Source: Herbiconiux oxytropis
GTDB taxonomy: Bacteria; Actinomycetota; Actinomycetes; Actinomycetales; Microbacteriaceae
Direction of reading: 5' to 3'
NCBI RefSeq assembly: GCF_024979315.1
Contig: NZ_JANLCK010000004.1
Coordinates: 62,001-126,000, forward strand
DNA: 64,000 nucleotides
Positions 56,826-64,000 of the stretch are shown piece after piece. The notes below the pieces were generated by a model. The model worked only from the letters and a program-made list of their open reading frames with translations, did no database searches and had not been told where the DNA came from. The position numbers were made by a program, and so were the translations under genes. Each line of letters begins with the position of its first letter. The stretch's first letter is position 1.

Positions 56826-59231
56826 TCACTCCCGGTCGAAGACCAGGTCGCGCCGTCGGGCCACGCGATACCAGAGCTCGACTCCGGCGGCTCCGACGGC
56901 ACCCGCCACCAGCGCGATCATCAGGGCGAGCGGATCGCCGAGCTCGAGCTGGAAGAAGTCACGGGCGGTCGGCACCACGAATGCGAGCGCGAAGGCCACG
57001 GCGACCGCGAGCACGAGGCCGAGCCGCCACGAGGTGAGGGGCCTCGCCAGCACGCAGAGCACCCAGAGCGACACGATGAAGAGCGAGATCGTGGTGAGAC
57101 TGCGCGCTTCTGCGAGCGGCACGCGCTCCTGCAGCACGGCGAAGGCGGCCACGACCGCGGCCGAGGCGATGACCCCCGTGGGAATGGAGAAGGCGAGAAC
57201 GCGCTTCAGCACTCCCGGCCGGTAGCGCCGCCGATTGGGCGCGAGCGCCAGGAAGAAGGAGGGGATGCCGATGGCGAGCGAGGAGACGAGGGTCATCTGT
57301 CGCGGCAGGAACGGGAACTTCCAGAGCAGTACCGCCGAGACGAGTGCGAGCACGATGCCGTAGACGGTCTTGGCCAGGAACAGGTTCGAGACCCGCTCGA
57401 CGTTGGCGATGACGCGCCGAGCGTAGGAGAGCACGGTCGGCAGCCGGTCGAAGCGCCCCTCGAGCAGCACGATGCGGGAGACCGCCCGGGTGGCGGGGGT
57501 CGCATTGCCCATCGCGATGCCGAGATCGGCGTCCTTGATGGCCATCGCGTCGTTGACGCCGTCGCCCGTCATGGCGACCGTGCGGCCCTCGGCCTGGAGG
57601 GCATGCACCACGCGGCGCTTCTGCTCGGGCGCCACACGGCCGTAGATGCTCGAATCCCGGAGTGCCCGATCGAGTTCGTCGTCGGCCGTCAGCGCGCTCG
57701 CGTCGACCGCGTCGTGCTCGAGGCCGAGCTCCCCCGCGATGCGGCCGACGGTGACCGGGTTGTCGCCCGAGAGCACGATGACACGCACGTCCTGCTCGGC
57801 GAAGAAGTCGAGGGTGGGTCGCGCGTCCGGTCGCACCGACTCATGGAACACCACGATCGCCGCCGGCCGCACGCCGGCCTCGAGCGGGCCGCCGGCGGGC
57901 TCGTCGGCCCAGTCGCCTGCCCGCCCACCGGCTCTGGCCAGAGCGAGGGTGCGTCGGCCGAGCGCGGCGATCCCCTGGGCCGTGCCGAGGGCATCCGGAT
58001 GCGAGGCGAGCAGACGCTCGGGGGCGCCCAGCAGCCAGGTCTGCTCGGTCCCCGTGGCCTGGTCCACCACGGTGATCGCGCTGCAGGCGCGGCGGGAGCT
58101 GAACGGAAGGCGCTCGGCGACGGAGGGACCGGTGCCCTCGGCCGCCTCGGGATAGCGCTCGCGGAGAGCGAGCGCCGTCTGGTTGGCGGCGACGTCGTGG
58201 GCGATGAGGCCGAGCACGGTGTCCACGGCTCCCTCGGGCACGGCGTCGTCGACCACCACGAGCCGCTCGAAGCCGATCTCGCCCGTGGTGAGGGTGCCCG
58301 TCTTGTCGAGGCAGAGCACGTCGACCCGTGCGAGCACCTCGACGGCCGCGAGCTCCTGCACGAGCACCTTCTGCCGGCCGAGCTGGATGACGGCCACCCC
58401 GAACGCGAGGCTCGTGAGCAGCACGAGCCCCTCCGGGATCATGCCCACCACGCTCGCGACGGCGTCGAGACCGGCCTGCCGCCAGGTCTCGACCGGCACG
58501 ACGGCCAGATCGCCGAGGTCGCCACCGGCGTAGGTGAGCACGCGGCCCACGAGCACGACCACGATCACCGGCACGAGCAGCCAGGTGAGGTAGACGAGGA
58601 TGCGCGTGGTGGCCGCCCGGAGCTCGGAGTGCACGAGGCTGTGCTTGCGGATCTCGCGGGTGAGGGTGTTGGCGTAGGAGTCGGCGCCCACCGCGGTGAC
58701 CCGGGCCTCGGCGGTGCCGGAGACGACGAACGAACCCGAGAGCACGGGGTCGCCGGCGCTCTTGGCGATGGGCTCGGACTCCCCCGTGAGCATCGATTCG
58801 TCGACGAGGAGGTCGGCCACCTCGCCCAGCCGCGCATCCGCTGTGATCTGGTCGCCCGGTCGCAGCAGCATGAGGTCGCCGAGCACGACCTGCTCGGGCT
58901 TCAGCACGACCGTGTCGCCCGCACGCCGCACCGCGGTCTCGGGCGCCGCGAGCAGCGCCAGGCGCTCGAGGCTCGCCTTGGCCCGCAGCTCCTGCACGAT
59001 GCCGATGAGCGAGTTGGCCACGACGATGCCGAAGAAGAGGCCGTCGCCGAGGTCTCCGAGCAGCAGCACCGCGACGAAGCACACCGTGAGGATGCCGTTG
59101 AAGAACGTGAAGACGTTCTCGCGCAGGATGCTGCCGACCGAGCGGGACGTCGTGTCGTCGGCGACGTTGGTCTGCCCTGCGGCGATCCGCGACGCCACCT
59201 CCTCGAGGGAGAGGCCGGGATCGCCGGGCAC
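56826..59231 (-). CDS. ctpE: P-type cation ATPase, CtpE-like
   Basis: A P-type ATPase that pumps cations across the membrane. The 801-residue protein has TGES at 149-152, the membrane motif VVGMIPEGLVLLTSLAF (PEGL at 266-269), the phosphorylation site LCLDKTGTLTTGE (Asp 309), and MTGDGVNDAMAIKDADLGIAMG. The PEGL form and overall length match mycobacterial CtpE, a calcium transporter in M. smegmatis; ion specificity here is inferred. No metal-binding N-terminal domain is present. It follows the DUF3159 gene after 3 bp. Confidence 0.87.
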   Translation of the reverse strand: MPGDPGLSLEEVASRIAAGQTNVADDTTSRSVGSILRENVFTFFNGILTVCFVAVLLLGDLGDGLFFGIVVANSLIGIVQELRAKASLERLALLAAPETAVRRAGDTVVLKPEQVVLGDLMLLRPGDQITADARLGEVADLLVDESMLTGESEPIAKSAGDPVLSGSFVVSGTAEARVTAVGADSYANTLTREIRKHSLVHSELRAATTRILVYLTWLLVPVIVVVLVGRVLTYAGGDLGDLAVVPVETWRQAGLDAVASVVGMIPEGLVLLTSLAFGVAVIQLGRQKVLVQELAAVEVLARVDVLCLDKTGTLTTGEIGFERLVVVDDAVPEGAVDTVLGLIAHDVAANQTALALRERYPEAAEGTGPSVAERLPFSSRRACSAITVVDQATGTEQTWLLGAPERLLASHPDALGTAQGIAALGRRTLALARAGGRAGDWADEPAGGPLEAGVRPAAIVVFHESVRPDARPTLDFFAEQDVRVIVLSGDNPVTVGRIAGELGLEHDAVDASALTADDELDRALRDSSIYGRVAPEQKRRVVHALQAEGRTVAMTGDGVNDAMAIKDADLGIAMGNATPATRAVSRIVLLEGRFDRLPTVLSYARRVIANVERVSNLFLAKTVYGIVLALVSAVLLWKFPFLPRQMTLVSSLAIGIPSFFLALAPNRRRYRPGVLKRVLAFSIPTGVIASAAVVAAFAVLQERVPLAEARSLTTISLFIVSLWVLCVLARPLTSWRLGLVLAVAVAFALAFVVPTARDFFQLELGDPLALMIALVAGAVGAAGVELWYRVARRRDLVFDRE

Positions 59232-59234
59232 GGC

Positions 59235-60011
59235 TCAGCCTGCCGGGGTGGCGGTGGGCTGGGGCTTCGAGTACGCGGTGCGCACGAGCAGCCAGGTGAC
59301 CCAGAGCACGACGGCGTAGAACGGCACGCCGAGGATGAGCTTGACCGATCCGAGGAGCTCGGTCTGGCCTGCGAAGTAGAGCGGCAGCTCGGCGATCAGG
59401 CGGATGGCGAACAGCCCCACCCAGCACCAGCTCGCCACGAGCACGACGCGCCCTTTCGCCGTGTCCTTGCGGTAGCCGCCCGGGTCGTTCGCCAGCAGGC
59501 TCACGATGATCCCGATGAGCGGCCGCCTCGCGAGGATGGAGATGAGGAAGACGACCAGGCACACGATGTTGATGCCGATGCCGAGCACGAAGTTGTCCTC
59601 CGCGCGGCCCGTGAACAGCGCGAGCGCCGCGGAGACGCCCACACCGAGGAGTCCGGCTACCGCCGGCATGACAGCGCTCCGCATGACCAGTCGCGCGATC
59701 ACGAAGACCACGGAGACCGCGATGGGCGCGATCACGGCGAGCGGCAGGTTCTTGGTGAACGTGTAGAGCACGAGGAAGCCGAGGCCGGGCAGGATCGACT
59801 CCACGAGCCCGCGCACGCCGCCGATCGCACGCAGGAGCGAGGCCCCGGTCGGGGTCTCCCCCGGTGCGACCTCGCTGATGCCGGCCTTCCGGGCGGCTTG
59901 GGCGAAGGCCTCGTGGAACGTCGGCGGCCGGTCGGTGCCGTCGACCTCGCTCGTGTCGGCGACGGTCTTGTCGACGGCGCTCGGGGTGTTCTCGTGGGCG
60001 GGATCCGTCAT
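59235..60011 (-). CDS. DUF3159 family membrane protein
   Basis: A 258-residue actinobacterial membrane protein with an acidic Thr/Asp-rich N-terminus and about five to six helices (LPGLGFLVLYTFTKNLPLAVIAPIAVSVVFVIARL, VMPAVAGLLGVGVSAALALFTGRAEDNFVLGIGINIVCLVVFLISILARRPLIGIIVSLL). The GRAEDNF and ARRPLIG motifs are typical of DUF3159. Function is not known. It is coupled to DUF3710 (TGATG) and ctpE. Confidence 0.9.
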   Translation of the reverse strand: MTDPAHENTPSAVDKTVADTSEVDGTDRPPTFHEAFAQAARKAGISEVAPGETPTGASLLRAIGGVRGLVESILPGLGFLVLYTFTKNLPLAVIAPIAVSVVFVIARLVMRSAVMPAVAGLLGVGVSAALALFTGRAEDNFVLGIGINIVCLVVFLISILARRPLIGIIVSLLANDPGGYRKDTAKGRVVLVASWCWVGLFAIRLIAELPLYFAGQTELLGSVKLILGVPFYAVVLWVTWLLVRTAYSKPQPTATPAG

Positions 60012-60700
60012 CAGCTGCCCGCGGGCTGCGCCCCGCCGGTGGCGGCGGTCTTCGGGATGGTGAGGGGGATGAGGTCCCGCGGCGGCATCGGCTGCGAGCC
60101 GCGCACCACGACGACGCTGCGGAAGAGCTCCTCGACGGCCGTGCGGGCTGCGGGGTTCTGGATGGCCTCGCCCGCGATGACACCGCGGAGGAGCCAGCGC
60201 GGTCCGTCGACGCCGACGAAGCGGGCCACGCGCAGGCCCTGGCTGCCGTCGGGAGCCGTGGCGGGGACGCCGGCCACGAGCTCGGGCCCGAACGGGCCGT
60301 TCTGCACCGTGCTCTTGCCACCCTGCTTGAGTATCTGGTCCTCGATCTGCTCGCGGATCTCGTGCCAGAGACCGGTCGAGCGGGGTGCGGCGAACGCCTG
60401 CACCTGGAGCGTCGACTTGGCGTAGTCGAGGCCGACCGCGACGACGCGATTGGTCCCCTCCTCGACCTCGAGGCGGAGGTGCAGCCCCTCACGGGGAAGG
60501 ATCTTGATGCCGCCGAGATCGACGTAGGGGCGGGCGGGGTTGGCCTCGGAGGCGTCGAAGGGCCCGTCGGTGGCGCGGTCGGCGGGTGCGGACTTCGCGT
60601 CGCGGTCGATCACGTCGGCGACGTCGGTGCTCTCGACCTCGGTGGCCGGTTCGGTCGCCTCGGAGTCGGGCTTGATGTCTTCGGGCTCGTTGTCGGTCAT
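60011..60700 (-). CDS. DUF3710 family protein
   Basis: A 229-residue soluble protein with a Glu/Asp/Thr-rich N-terminal third (about residues 1-50) and the DUF3710 core: VDLGGIKILPREGLHLRLEVEEGTNRVVAVGLDY, LQVQAFAAPRSTGLWHEIREQIEDQILKQGG, GPFGPELVAGVPA, GVDGPRWLLRGVIAG. It overlaps dut (ATGA) and DUF3159. The pair is widespread in actinobacteria next to dut, but no biochemical role is known to me. Confidence 0.9.
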   Translation of the reverse strand: MTDNEPEDIKPDSEATEPATEVESTDVADVIDRDAKSAPADRATDGPFDASEANPARPYVDLGGIKILPREGLHLRLEVEEGTNRVVAVGLDYAKSTLQVQAFAAPRSTGLWHEIREQIEDQILKQGGKSTVQNGPFGPELVAGVPATAPDGSQGLRVARFVGVDGPRWLLRGVIAGEAIQNPAARTAVEELFRSVVVVRGSQPMPPRDLIPLTIPKTAATGGAQPAGS

Positions 60701-61155
60701 GACTGGTTTCCGTTCGTGGGCGACGAGTATCCGGTGGAGCCGAACCCGCCTTCGCCCCGATCGCTCCCGGGGAGCGTCTGGACGGGCACGAACACGGCTC
60801 GCGTCACCGGCATCACGATCAGTTGCGCGATTCTGTCGCCGACGGCGATATCGTACGGCACCCGGCTGTCGGTGTTCAGGAGGATCACCTTGATCTCCCC
60901 GCGGTAGCCCGCGTCGATCGTCCCGGGAGAGTTCACGACGGTGATGCCGTGCTTGGCCGCGAGACCGCTCCTCGGCACCACGAACCCCGCGTGGCCGTCG
61001 GGCAGGGCGATCGACACGCCCGTGCCGACGAGCCTCCGCTCACCGGGCTCGAGGGTCACCGCCTCGGCCGAGAGCAGGTCGGCGCCCGCGTCGCCGGGAT
61101 GCGCGTAGGAGGGCACGTTCGCCGCGGAGATCAGGATCTCGATGGAGGAAGTCAC
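60697..61155 (-). CDS. dut: dUTP diphosphatase
   Basis: Trimeric dUTPase that removes dUTP and makes dUMP. The 152-residue protein has the five motifs: AHPGDAGADLLSAE, VVPRSGLAAKHGITVVNSPGTIDAGYRGEIKVILLN, IAVGDRIAQLIVMPV, and the C-terminal GSDRGEGGFGSTG arm. The GTG start at 61155 lies 6 bases downstream of TAGCCT and has no ribosome binding site, so the message is probably leaderless. It is the first gene of the dut-DUF3710-DUF3159-ctpE run. Confidence 0.95.
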   Translation of the reverse strand: MTSSIEILISAANVPSYAHPGDAGADLLSAEAVTLEPGERRLVGTGVSIALPDGHAGFVVPRSGLAAKHGITVVNSPGTIDAGYRGEIKVILLNTDSRVPYDIAVGDRIAQLIVMPVTRAVFVPVQTLPGSDRGEGGFGSTGYSSPTNGNQS

Positions 61156-61161
61156 CCGTCG

Positions 61162-61167
61162 AGGCTA
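61162..61167 (-). promoter_or_regulatory. -10 box for leaderless dut transcript
   Basis: On the minus strand TAGCCT (61167-61162) is followed by six bases and then the dut GTG at 61155. Confidence 0.5.
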
Positions 61168-61194
61168 GTGCAGAAAGGATGATCGAATAGAGGC

Positions 61195-61656
61195 ATGTCG
61201 CACTATCGGGAGAGACTCTCTCCGTCGCTCTGGGTTCTCGCCTCGACCGCGCTCGTCATCCCGGCGAGCATGATCGTGTTCGCCCCGCTGCCCGGCGTGC
61301 CCGGGCTGCTCGTGGGGCTCGTCGTGGGACTCGTGCTCTACGCGGGAGTGCTCGCCCTGCTCATCGGGCTCGCTCCGGTGATCGAGGTCGAGGGCGGCAG
61401 ACTGCGCGTGGGCCGGGCGGCCATCCCGATCGAACTGCTCGGCGACTGCGAGGCCTTCGCGCGCGAAGAGGCGACGGCCGAGCGCGGCCCCCGGCTCGAC
61501 GCGAGGGCGTACCTCTGCATCCGCGGGTGGATCGGGCCGGTCGTGAGAATGCGAATCGCCGACCCGCAGGATCCGACACCGTACTGGTTGGTGTCGACCC
61601 GGCGGCCCGGCGATCTCGTCGAGGCGCTGAAAGGCGCTGGTCGGAGAGCGGCCTAG
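61195..61656 (+). CDS. DUF3093 family membrane protein
   Basis: A 153-residue protein with two membrane helices (about residues 14-35 and 37-62, LWVLASTALVIPASMIVFAPLPGVPGLLVGLVVGLVLYAGVLALLIGLAPVIEV) followed by a soluble beta-rich domain: GRLRVGRAAIPIELLGDCEAF, DARAYLCIRGWIGPVVRMRIADPQDPTPYWLVSTRRPGDLVEAL. This is the DUF3093 pattern, usually found beside dut. Function unknown. It converges with the DUF4193 gene (4-bp tail overlap). Confidence 0.87.
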   Translation: MSHYRERLSPSLWVLASTALVIPASMIVFAPLPGVPGLLVGLVVGLVLYAGVLALLIGLAPVIEVEGGRLRVGRAAIPIELLGDCEAFAREEATAERGPRLDARAYLCIRGWIGPVVRMRIADPQDPTPYWLVSTRRPGDLVEALKGAGRRAA

Positions 61657-61946
61657 GAGGCGCACTCGACGCAGATCGCGCCGAGCTTCTCCTCATGGTC
61701 GATCTGCGAGCGGTGCTTCACGAGGAAGCAACTGACGCAGGTGAACTCGTCGGCCTGCGGAGGCAGGACGACGACGTCGAGGTCGAGGTCGGAGAGGTCG
61801 GCTCCGGGCAGCTCGAAGCCACCCGGGTTGTCGGCGTCGTCGACGTCTACGACTCCGGACATCTTGTCCGGCACCCGCTCCTTCAGCGCTTCGATCGAAT
61901 CCGAGTCGTCATCGGTCTTGCGCGGTGCGTCGTAATCAGTCGCCAT
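61653..61946 (-). CDS. DUF4193 family zinc-ribbon protein
   Basis: A 97-residue acidic protein beginning MATDYDAPRKTDDD, the typical DUF4193 start, with a C-terminal four-cysteine ribbon FTCVSCFLVKHRSQID ... ICVECA that probably binds zinc. The middle DDADNPGGFELPGADLSDLDLDV is conserved. I chose ATG 61946; another in-frame ATG lies two codons upstream. Function unknown; it sits next to dut and sepH as in other actinobacteria. Confidence 0.87.
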   Translation of the reverse strand: MATDYDAPRKTDDDSDSIEALKERVPDKMSGVVDVDDADNPGGFELPGADLSDLDLDVVVLPPQADEFTCVSCFLVKHRSQIDHEEKLGAICVECAS

Positions 61947-62031
61947 GCCCATCCACTTCTAGAAAACAGCCCATTAACCAAATCGGCGGCGTTAGTTTGC
62001 ATCAAACGGGCGGGAATAGCAAACCGTCGCA

Positions 62032-62048
62032 TGAGTAATGAATACTCA
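62032..62048. promoter_or_regulatory. Inverted repeat between DUF4193 and sepH
   Basis: TGAGTA (62032-62037) and TACTCA (62043-62048) form a perfect 6-bp inverted repeat with a 5-base centre ATGAA. It lies 98 bases before sepH, in the 200-base divergent gap 61947-62146, the most AT-rich non-coding part of this end. Could be an operator. Confidence 0.35.
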
Positions 62049-62146
62049 CGCCGCCTGCAACTTGCGGCACGCCCGGAACATTCCCCGACGGCGCCCCCTC
62101 CTCGTGGCATCCTGACAGCGAACGCGACCCTTGGAGGCCTTTCACC

Positions 62147-63343
62147 ATGCAGGATTTGACGGTTGTCGGAGTCGAGAACGGGGCACTGATCGTCTCGAGC
62201 GACGGCGGTGAGCGCTATCGCATCGTCATCGACGAGCTGCTCCAGTCGCGGCTGCGACAGGGCATCGCCTCGGCGGAGGGCGGCAAGAAGGTCTCCCCGC
62301 GCGAGATCCAGACCCATGTGCGGGCCGGACTCTCGGCCTTCGAGGTCGCCGAGCTCACGGGCGCGTCGGTCGAGTACATCGAGCGATTCGAGGGCCCCGT
62401 GCTCGCCGAGCGCCAGTTCATGGTGGATTCCGCTCTGCGCGTACCCGTGCAGCCGACCTCCCCCGCCGACCCCCTCGGCGAGGAACCGCTGTCGACCTTC
62501 GGTGACGCGCTCGAGGAACGGCTCGAGGGGCTCACCGCCCAGGACGTCCGCTGGGCGAGCTGGAAGGACGAGACCGGCTGGATCGTCAAGCTCACCTTCA
62601 CCTCGCGCGAGATCGAGCACGACGCCCGCTGGCAGTTCGATCCCAAGCGCCACGTGCTCACCCCCCTCAACAACGAAGCCACCACCCTCTCCCGGCACGG
62701 TGAGCTGGCCGAGGGCCTCATCCCGCGCCTGCGGGCGGTGTCGTCCACCGTCGACGCCGCCGACCCGGCCGACGCGCGCTTCGACAGCGGGGCGTTCTCG
62801 CCGCTCGAGCACCCGGCCGCGCAGGCGATCTCCCCGGCCTCCCCGGCCTCCCCGGCCGAGGCTGCCACAGCGGCTCAGCCTGCGGCCGAGCAGCCGCCCG
62901 TGCGATCGGATGCCGCTGGGGCAGGTCGCAAGGAGCAGGGCCGACCGTACGACGGCTTCGCGATCAAGCGCACGCCCGACACGGGCGAGACGGCCGACCA
63001 CAATCAGACCGCCGATCTCCTGGAGGCGCTCCGCCGCCGCCGGGGCGAGCGTGAGTCCGCCGCGTTCGAGCCCGAGGCGCCCGAGATCGCCCAGGCCCGC
63101 GACGACGACGAGCGGCAGTCAGAAGCCGGTGTGCACCCCGCGTTCGGTGGCCCGAGGGCCGTCGCCGACGTCCCGGACACGCCGTTGGAAGGGCTCGAGG
63201 CCGAACTCGGTTTCTCTTCGTCGTCCGAGCCCGAGGCGCGCCAGCCCTCCCCCAAGCAGGGTTCGGCGAGGCGCCAACGTGCCTCCATGCCCAGCTGGGA
63301 CGAGATCGTCTTCGGAGCGCGCAGCGAGGACGACCCGGCCTAG
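62147..63343 (+). CDS. sepH: Septation protein SepH
   Basis: SepH (formerly DUF3071) binds FtsZ and promotes Z-ring assembly in actinobacteria. The 398-residue protein has the conserved N-terminal domain (MQDLTVVGVENGALIVSSDG, VSPREIQTHVRAGLSAFEVAELTGASVEYIERFEGPVLAERQF, with a helix-turn-helix-like motif near residues 60-80), a second conserved segment (QDVRWASWKDETGWIVKLTF, HDARWQFDPKRHVLTPLNNEA) and a long Pro/Ala/Glu-rich disordered tail ending MPSWDEIVFGARSEDD. ATG 62147 follows GGAGG. Confidence 0.93.
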   Translation: MQDLTVVGVENGALIVSSDGGERYRIVIDELLQSRLRQGIASAEGGKKVSPREIQTHVRAGLSAFEVAELTGASVEYIERFEGPVLAERQFMVDSALRVPVQPTSPADPLGEEPLSTFGDALEERLEGLTAQDVRWASWKDETGWIVKLTFTSREIEHDARWQFDPKRHVLTPLNNEATTLSRHGELAEGLIPRLRAVSSTVDAADPADARFDSGAFSPLEHPAAQAISPASPASPAEAATAAQPAAEQPPVRSDAAGAGRKEQGRPYDGFAIKRTPDTGETADHNQTADLLEALRRRRGERESAAFEPEAPEIAQARDDDERQSEAGVHPAFGGPRAVADVPDTPLEGLEAELGFSSSSEPEARQPSPKQGSARRQRASMPSWDEIVFGARSEDDPA

Positions 63344-63377
63344 GCAGGACACCTAGCCCGAGCGCGGCTCGACCGGG

Positions 63378-64000
63378 TCAGAGCGCGAAGGCACCGGCCC
63401 GCAGGAGCGGCACGAGCGTCTCCTCCGAGGTCAGCGAACCGTGCTGGCCCACCATGGAACGGCCCGTGACATCGCCGTCGCGGCCGTCGTAGTAGGCCAC
63501 GAGTTTGCGGGCGGCCACCAGAACGTCGCCGATCCGGGGCAGCACCGCGTCGTCGACCTCGCCGAACCAGCCCGCCTGGATCGCCTCCTCACGGGTCGCG
63601 ATCCAGGCTCGGGAGTCTTCGCGGCGGTGCCAGGCGTCGGCGAGCCGCGTGCGCGCATCCGGAGCCGACCCCTGCTCGAGGTAGAGCTGCACGCAGCGCG
63701 GGTCGCCGCCCACGTGGCGAACGCCCTGCACGAGTTCGGGCACGTCGCCGAAGATCACGTGGCTCGAGGCGGGCACATCGACTATGCCGTGGTCGGCGGT
63801 GAGCAGCAGGCCCTCGCGCCGGCCAAGGCGTGCCGAGAAGCGGGCGTACTCCGCGTCAAGCGCCTCGAGGGTGGCCAGCCACCGGTCGGACTCCCAGCCC
63901 CGCGCGTGCGCGATCTGGTCGAGCTCGGGAACGTAGAGGTAGACGAGGCGTCGCCCGCCCTGGTCGAAGAGGGCACGTGCGGCGTCGAAGCGCTCGGCGA
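63378..64000 (-). CDS. Alkaline phosphatase / type I phosphodiesterase family protein, C-terminal part
   Basis: The last 207 codons or so of a gene running past the right edge. The visible protein has RLVYLYVPELDQIAHARGWESD (metal-ligand Asp and His) and LLLTADHGIVDVPASSHVIFGD (Asp-His), the nucleotide-pyrophosphatase/phosphodiesterase motifs, then a C-terminal region with GDVTGRSMVGQHGSLTSEETLVPLL. It lies tail-to-tail with sepH. Substrate is not indicated; the N-terminus, with its nucleophile, is outside the window. Confidence 0.85.
   Translation of the reverse strand, partial: AERFDAARALFDQGGRRLVYLYVPELDQIAHARGWESDRWLATLEALDAEYARFSARLGRREGLLLTADHGIVDVPASSHVIFGDVPELVQGVRHVGGDPRCVQLYLEQGSAPDARTRLADAWHRREDSRAWIATREEAIQAGWFGEVDDAVLPRIGDVLVAARKLVAYYDGRDGDVTGRSMVGQHGSLTSEETLVPLLRAGAFAL

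Noticed and set aside
56739-60425. Plus-strand frame of over 1,200 codons opposite ctpE, DUF3159 and DUF3710
   Set aside because: It crosses three real minus-strand genes and is repetitive His/Glu/Arg-rich shadow without any domain.
63340-63377. Hairpins between sepH and the last gene (CTAGG/CCTAG and GAGC/GCTC)
   Set aside because: Stems of only 4-5 bp with no T-run; too weak to call as a terminator.

Overview
The window is one continuous chromosomal stretch from a high-GC actinobacterium, most likely a member of the Microbacteriaceae. The reasons are a strong GC bias at third codon positions, frequent GTG starts, TANNNT -10 boxes that often sit 6-7 nt from a start codon (leaderless transcripts), and actinobacterial marker genes (SepH, DUF4193, DUF3093, DUF3710, DUF3159, DUF3000, a mycobacterial-type SseA rhodanese and a CtpE-type ATPase). 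No prophage, insertion sequence, CRISPR array, integrase or rRNA gene is visible. Apart from a few accessory genes this is a core-genome region, and no stretch longer than 300 bases lacks a gene.

Layout. 1-5139: the pyrimidine operon pyrR-pyrB-pyrC-(membrane gene)-carA-carB on the minus strand, every junction overlapping, carB cut by the window edge. 5256-7205: a plus-strand sortase-anchored surface protein. 7349-16950: a minus-strand run alaS-ruvX-mltG-aroE-aroC-aroK-aroB-aroQ-efp-nusB, joining alanyl-tRNA synthesis, peptidoglycan chain termination and the shikimate pathway. 16959-18449: two small membrane genes and rpsD with a structured leader. 18450-22647: rarA diverging from a cyclophilin and a DUF349 gene, then an AbiEi-like orphan. 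22634-33411: relA, secF-secD-yajC, ruvB-ruvA-ruvC, yebC, pdxT-pdxS, a HIT protein. 33411-35960: thrS and a degenerate alpha/beta-hydrolase.

36048-36544 is a tRNA cluster: Gly(GCC)-Cys(GCA)-Val(GAC) on the minus strand and Val(CAC) on the plus strand. The last tRNA runs directly into an accessory block (36546-39842): a membrane O-acyltransferase, an SGNH-like partner, a 42-codon ORF and an EI24-type membrane protein. Then come amtB with GlnR-like boxes, zapE, sseA-sufE, a hydrolase, DUF3000-ribonuclease D, and a fatty-acid beta-oxidation pair fadA-fadB (46908-50245). A small accessory patch (membrane protein, DHFR-like reductase) leads into dxs and acnA; acnA has a 24-bp perfect palindrome upstream. 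The end holds dut-DUF3710-DUF3159-ctpE, DUF3093, DUF4193, sepH and a partial phosphodiesterase-type gene.

I did not find a large undescribed system. The items most worth a second look are the tRNA-Val/acyltransferase/SGNH locus, the rpsD leader RNA candidate, the two divergent promoters with overlapping -10 boxes, the acnA palindrome, the putative GlnR boxes at amtB, and the hydrolase that lacks its nucleophile.
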